A DNA stretch of 64,000 nucleotides, taken from assembly GCA_003280935.1 (NCBI GenBank), contig QCDJ01000001.1:1-64000 (forward strand), given 5' to 3'. This document shows, piece by piece, positions 62,746 through 64,000 of this stretch. Under the pieces are notes generated by a model. It had not been told where the DNA came from. It saw only the letters and a program-made list of their open reading frames with translations, and did no database searches. Every line of letters starts with the position of its first letter. The stretch's first letter is position 1. Source of the stretch: Prochlorococcus sp. AG-355-B23. GTDB taxonomy: Bacteria; Cyanobacteriota; Cyanobacteriia; PCC-6307; Cyanobiaceae. The translations under genes and the position numbers were made by a program.

Positions 62746-64000
62746 AGTCGGCAATTTTTAGAGAATAATTTCTAATTAAGCTCAACAAATTGAGTCTATT
62801 TTTTCTTATTTTTAAATCCTCTGACATTATTAGGACTCCCTTTTCATTATCAAATAAATCCTCGATAGTGTTTACATTAATCTCAAACAAATTTAGAAGT
62901 TCCAAATAATTGCAATAGCCTTTTGAAAAAAGTTTTTCTAATTCTCCAATAAATTCAAAAACTTTGAATTCACAATCTTTTTCAAAAAGTTTTGTGTTTA
63001 CATAATCTCTTGTTGATAGAACGTCTATTGAAATATCACTTTTATTTGCTAATTTGCTTACCCTAGTAATTACCTTCTGGATTTTGACAAAATTATCCTT
63101 TTCGTTGAAATTGATAATAGAATTAACCCTATTTTTAAGATCAACAATATTCAATACTCTTTTTTGAGGTAATTTATCAGAAGAGCAAACGGCCTTTATT
63201 AATTCTTTACTTAGCGATATTTCTTCTAGATGACTAACAATTCTTTGAACTAAAAATTCATTTAAATCATTAAATACTGTTTCTCTTGAGAAGTTTAAAT
63301 TCGGAAATACAATTTTCCAAAAATCAATAAGTTCGTTGAATAATTTATCTAAAGGCAAATCAAATTCATAATCCCAAATTATTTTAATCACTCCATTCAA
63401 ATTTCTTCTTAAAGCATAAGGATCAGATGATCCGCTGGGACGTTTACCGGAAATAAATATACTTATTAAAGTTTCGACCTTATCTGCTATAGAAACTATT
63501 GCACCATATTTTGTGGATGGCAAAGCATCTTTATAAAAAGAAGGTAAATAATGTTCAGCGACAGCCAAGCAAACATCATCACTAAATCCATCACATTTAA
63601 GATATTTACCACCCATAATTCCTTGCAGCTCAGGGAATTCGTAAACAATTTCGCTACATAAGTCGTTTTTGCAGTATTTGGCAGCTTCTATTATTTTTTT
63701 TTCTTCTAAAGACTTATCATTTAAAAATTTAAGAATTTTTTTAGTAACTTCCTCTATTCTTTCTACCCTCTGAAATATATTTCCAAGTCCTTTCAAATAG
63801 GAAACAGATTTAAGCTTTTCATTTCTTTCGATTGAAGCAACTTTAGTGTCACTCTCTACGAAAAACTTTGCATCTGAAAACCTTGCCCTTAATACTTTCT
63901 CATTACCTTTGGCAATTTTATTATTTGATTCTTCAAGACCATTTGAAATAACGCAGAAAGTTGTACTAATATTTTTTTCAGAGCTTAAATCTAGTTTAGA
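62726..64000 (-). CDS. glyS: Glycyl-tRNA synthetase beta subunit, partial (C-terminal part)
   Basis: The frame stays open from the stop at 62726 to the window edge, so at least 424 codons are present and the N terminus lies outside. The TTG near 63796 is not the start. Conserved regions include FCVISNGLEESNNKIAKGNE, VLRARFSDAKFF, GGKYLKCDGFSDDVCLAVAE, SGSSDPYALRRNLNGVIKII, and a C-terminal anticodon-binding helical domain. It forms the alpha2beta2 enzyme with GlyQ. The HGMGG-type motif expected in the N-terminal half is not in view. Confidence 0.93.
   Translation of the reverse strand, partial: SKLDLSSEKNISTTFCVISNGLEESNNKIAKGNEKVLRARFSDAKFFVESDTKVASIERNEKLKSVSYLKGLGNIFQRVERIEEVTKKILKFLNDKSLEEKKIIEAAKYCKNDLCSEIVYEFPELQGIMGGKYLKCDGFSDDVCLAVAEHYLPSFYKDALPSTKYGAIVSIADKVETLISIFISGKRPSGSSDPYALRRNLNGVIKIIWDYEFDLPLDKLFNELIDFWKIVFPNLNFSRETVFNDLNEFLVQRIVSHLEEISLSKELIKAVCSSDKLPQKRVLNIVDLKNRVNSIINFNEKDNFVKIQKVITRVSKLANKSDISIDVLSTRDYVNTKLFEKDCEFKVFEFIGELEKLFSKGYCNYLELLNLFEINVNTIEDLFDNEKGVLIMSEDLKIRKNRLNLLSLIRNYSLKIADFTLLNS

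Noticed and set aside
62726..63796. A 356-residue complete gene starting at TTG 63796
   Set aside because: The frame and strong GlyS similarity continue to the window edge, so this is the C-terminal part of a larger glyS gene.
1..64000. tRNA, rRNA, CRISPR array, insertion sequence, prophage
   Set aside because: I looked for cloverleaf-like GC-rich segments, regularly spaced repeats, transposase or integrase motifs and found none.

Overview
The window is a very AT-rich, gene-dense stretch of a cyanobacterial chromosome. The gene content points to Prochlorococcus, most likely a high-light clade: urease next to a urea ABC transporter, glucosylglycerate genes, a short class I phosphoribulokinase, class I and class II aldolases side by side, chlP, ccsA, glpX, and many tiny proteins typical of marine picocyanobacteria. 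I cannot name the strain. I found no rRNA, tRNA, CRISPR array, insertion sequence or phage gene.

Layout. (1) 1-3.3 kb: compatible-solute genes (gpgP partial, a GH13 phosphorylase-like enzyme, gpgS) for making and probably recycling glucosylglycerate. (2) 3.3-13.6 kb: urea utilisation. ureDABC runs leftward and ureEFG rightward, followed by the urea importer urtABCDE. A perfect 14-bp hairpin separates urtA from urtB. (3) 13.6-17.6 kb: an accessory stretch of eleven or more small proteins, many with one membrane segment, including a ribbon-helix-helix-like protein flanked by inverted repeats. (4) 17.7-20.1 kb: a tightly packed trio (Rieske oxygenase, 33-residue membrane peptide, ABC ATPase) and a membrane-anchored zinc ribbon. 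(5) 20.2-23.0 kb: an iron-response neighbourhood with three Fur-box-like sites, an NtcA/Crp-type regulator, ferritin, a 40-residue Lys/Cys-rich peptide and a FutC-type ATPase.

(6) 23-40.5 kb: mostly conserved housekeeping genes (nth, pgsA, csp41-like, hisA, a long rightward run from DUF3685 to proB, lpxD, leuB, prk, accD). Oddities here are a PPC-glutaredoxin fusion and a CofE-like ligase homologue. (7) 40.6-56.4 kb: central carbon metabolism (two aldolases, pgl, gnd, glgC, glpX, rpe) mixed with purS/purQ, cobW, ilvD and hemA. (8) 56.4-64 kb: ccsA, an LptB-type ATPase, typA, a VanY-type peptidase, chlP and the 3' part of glyS.

Functionally, the window links nitrogen scavenging (urea), iron sensing and storage, and Calvin/oxidative pentose phosphate/glycogen metabolism. 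The least explained parts are the small-protein stretch, the Rieske-peptide-ATPase trio and the Fur-box-linked Cys-rich peptide. About ten small genes of 33-59 codons, too short for a standard gene-length cutoff, were read directly from the DNA.
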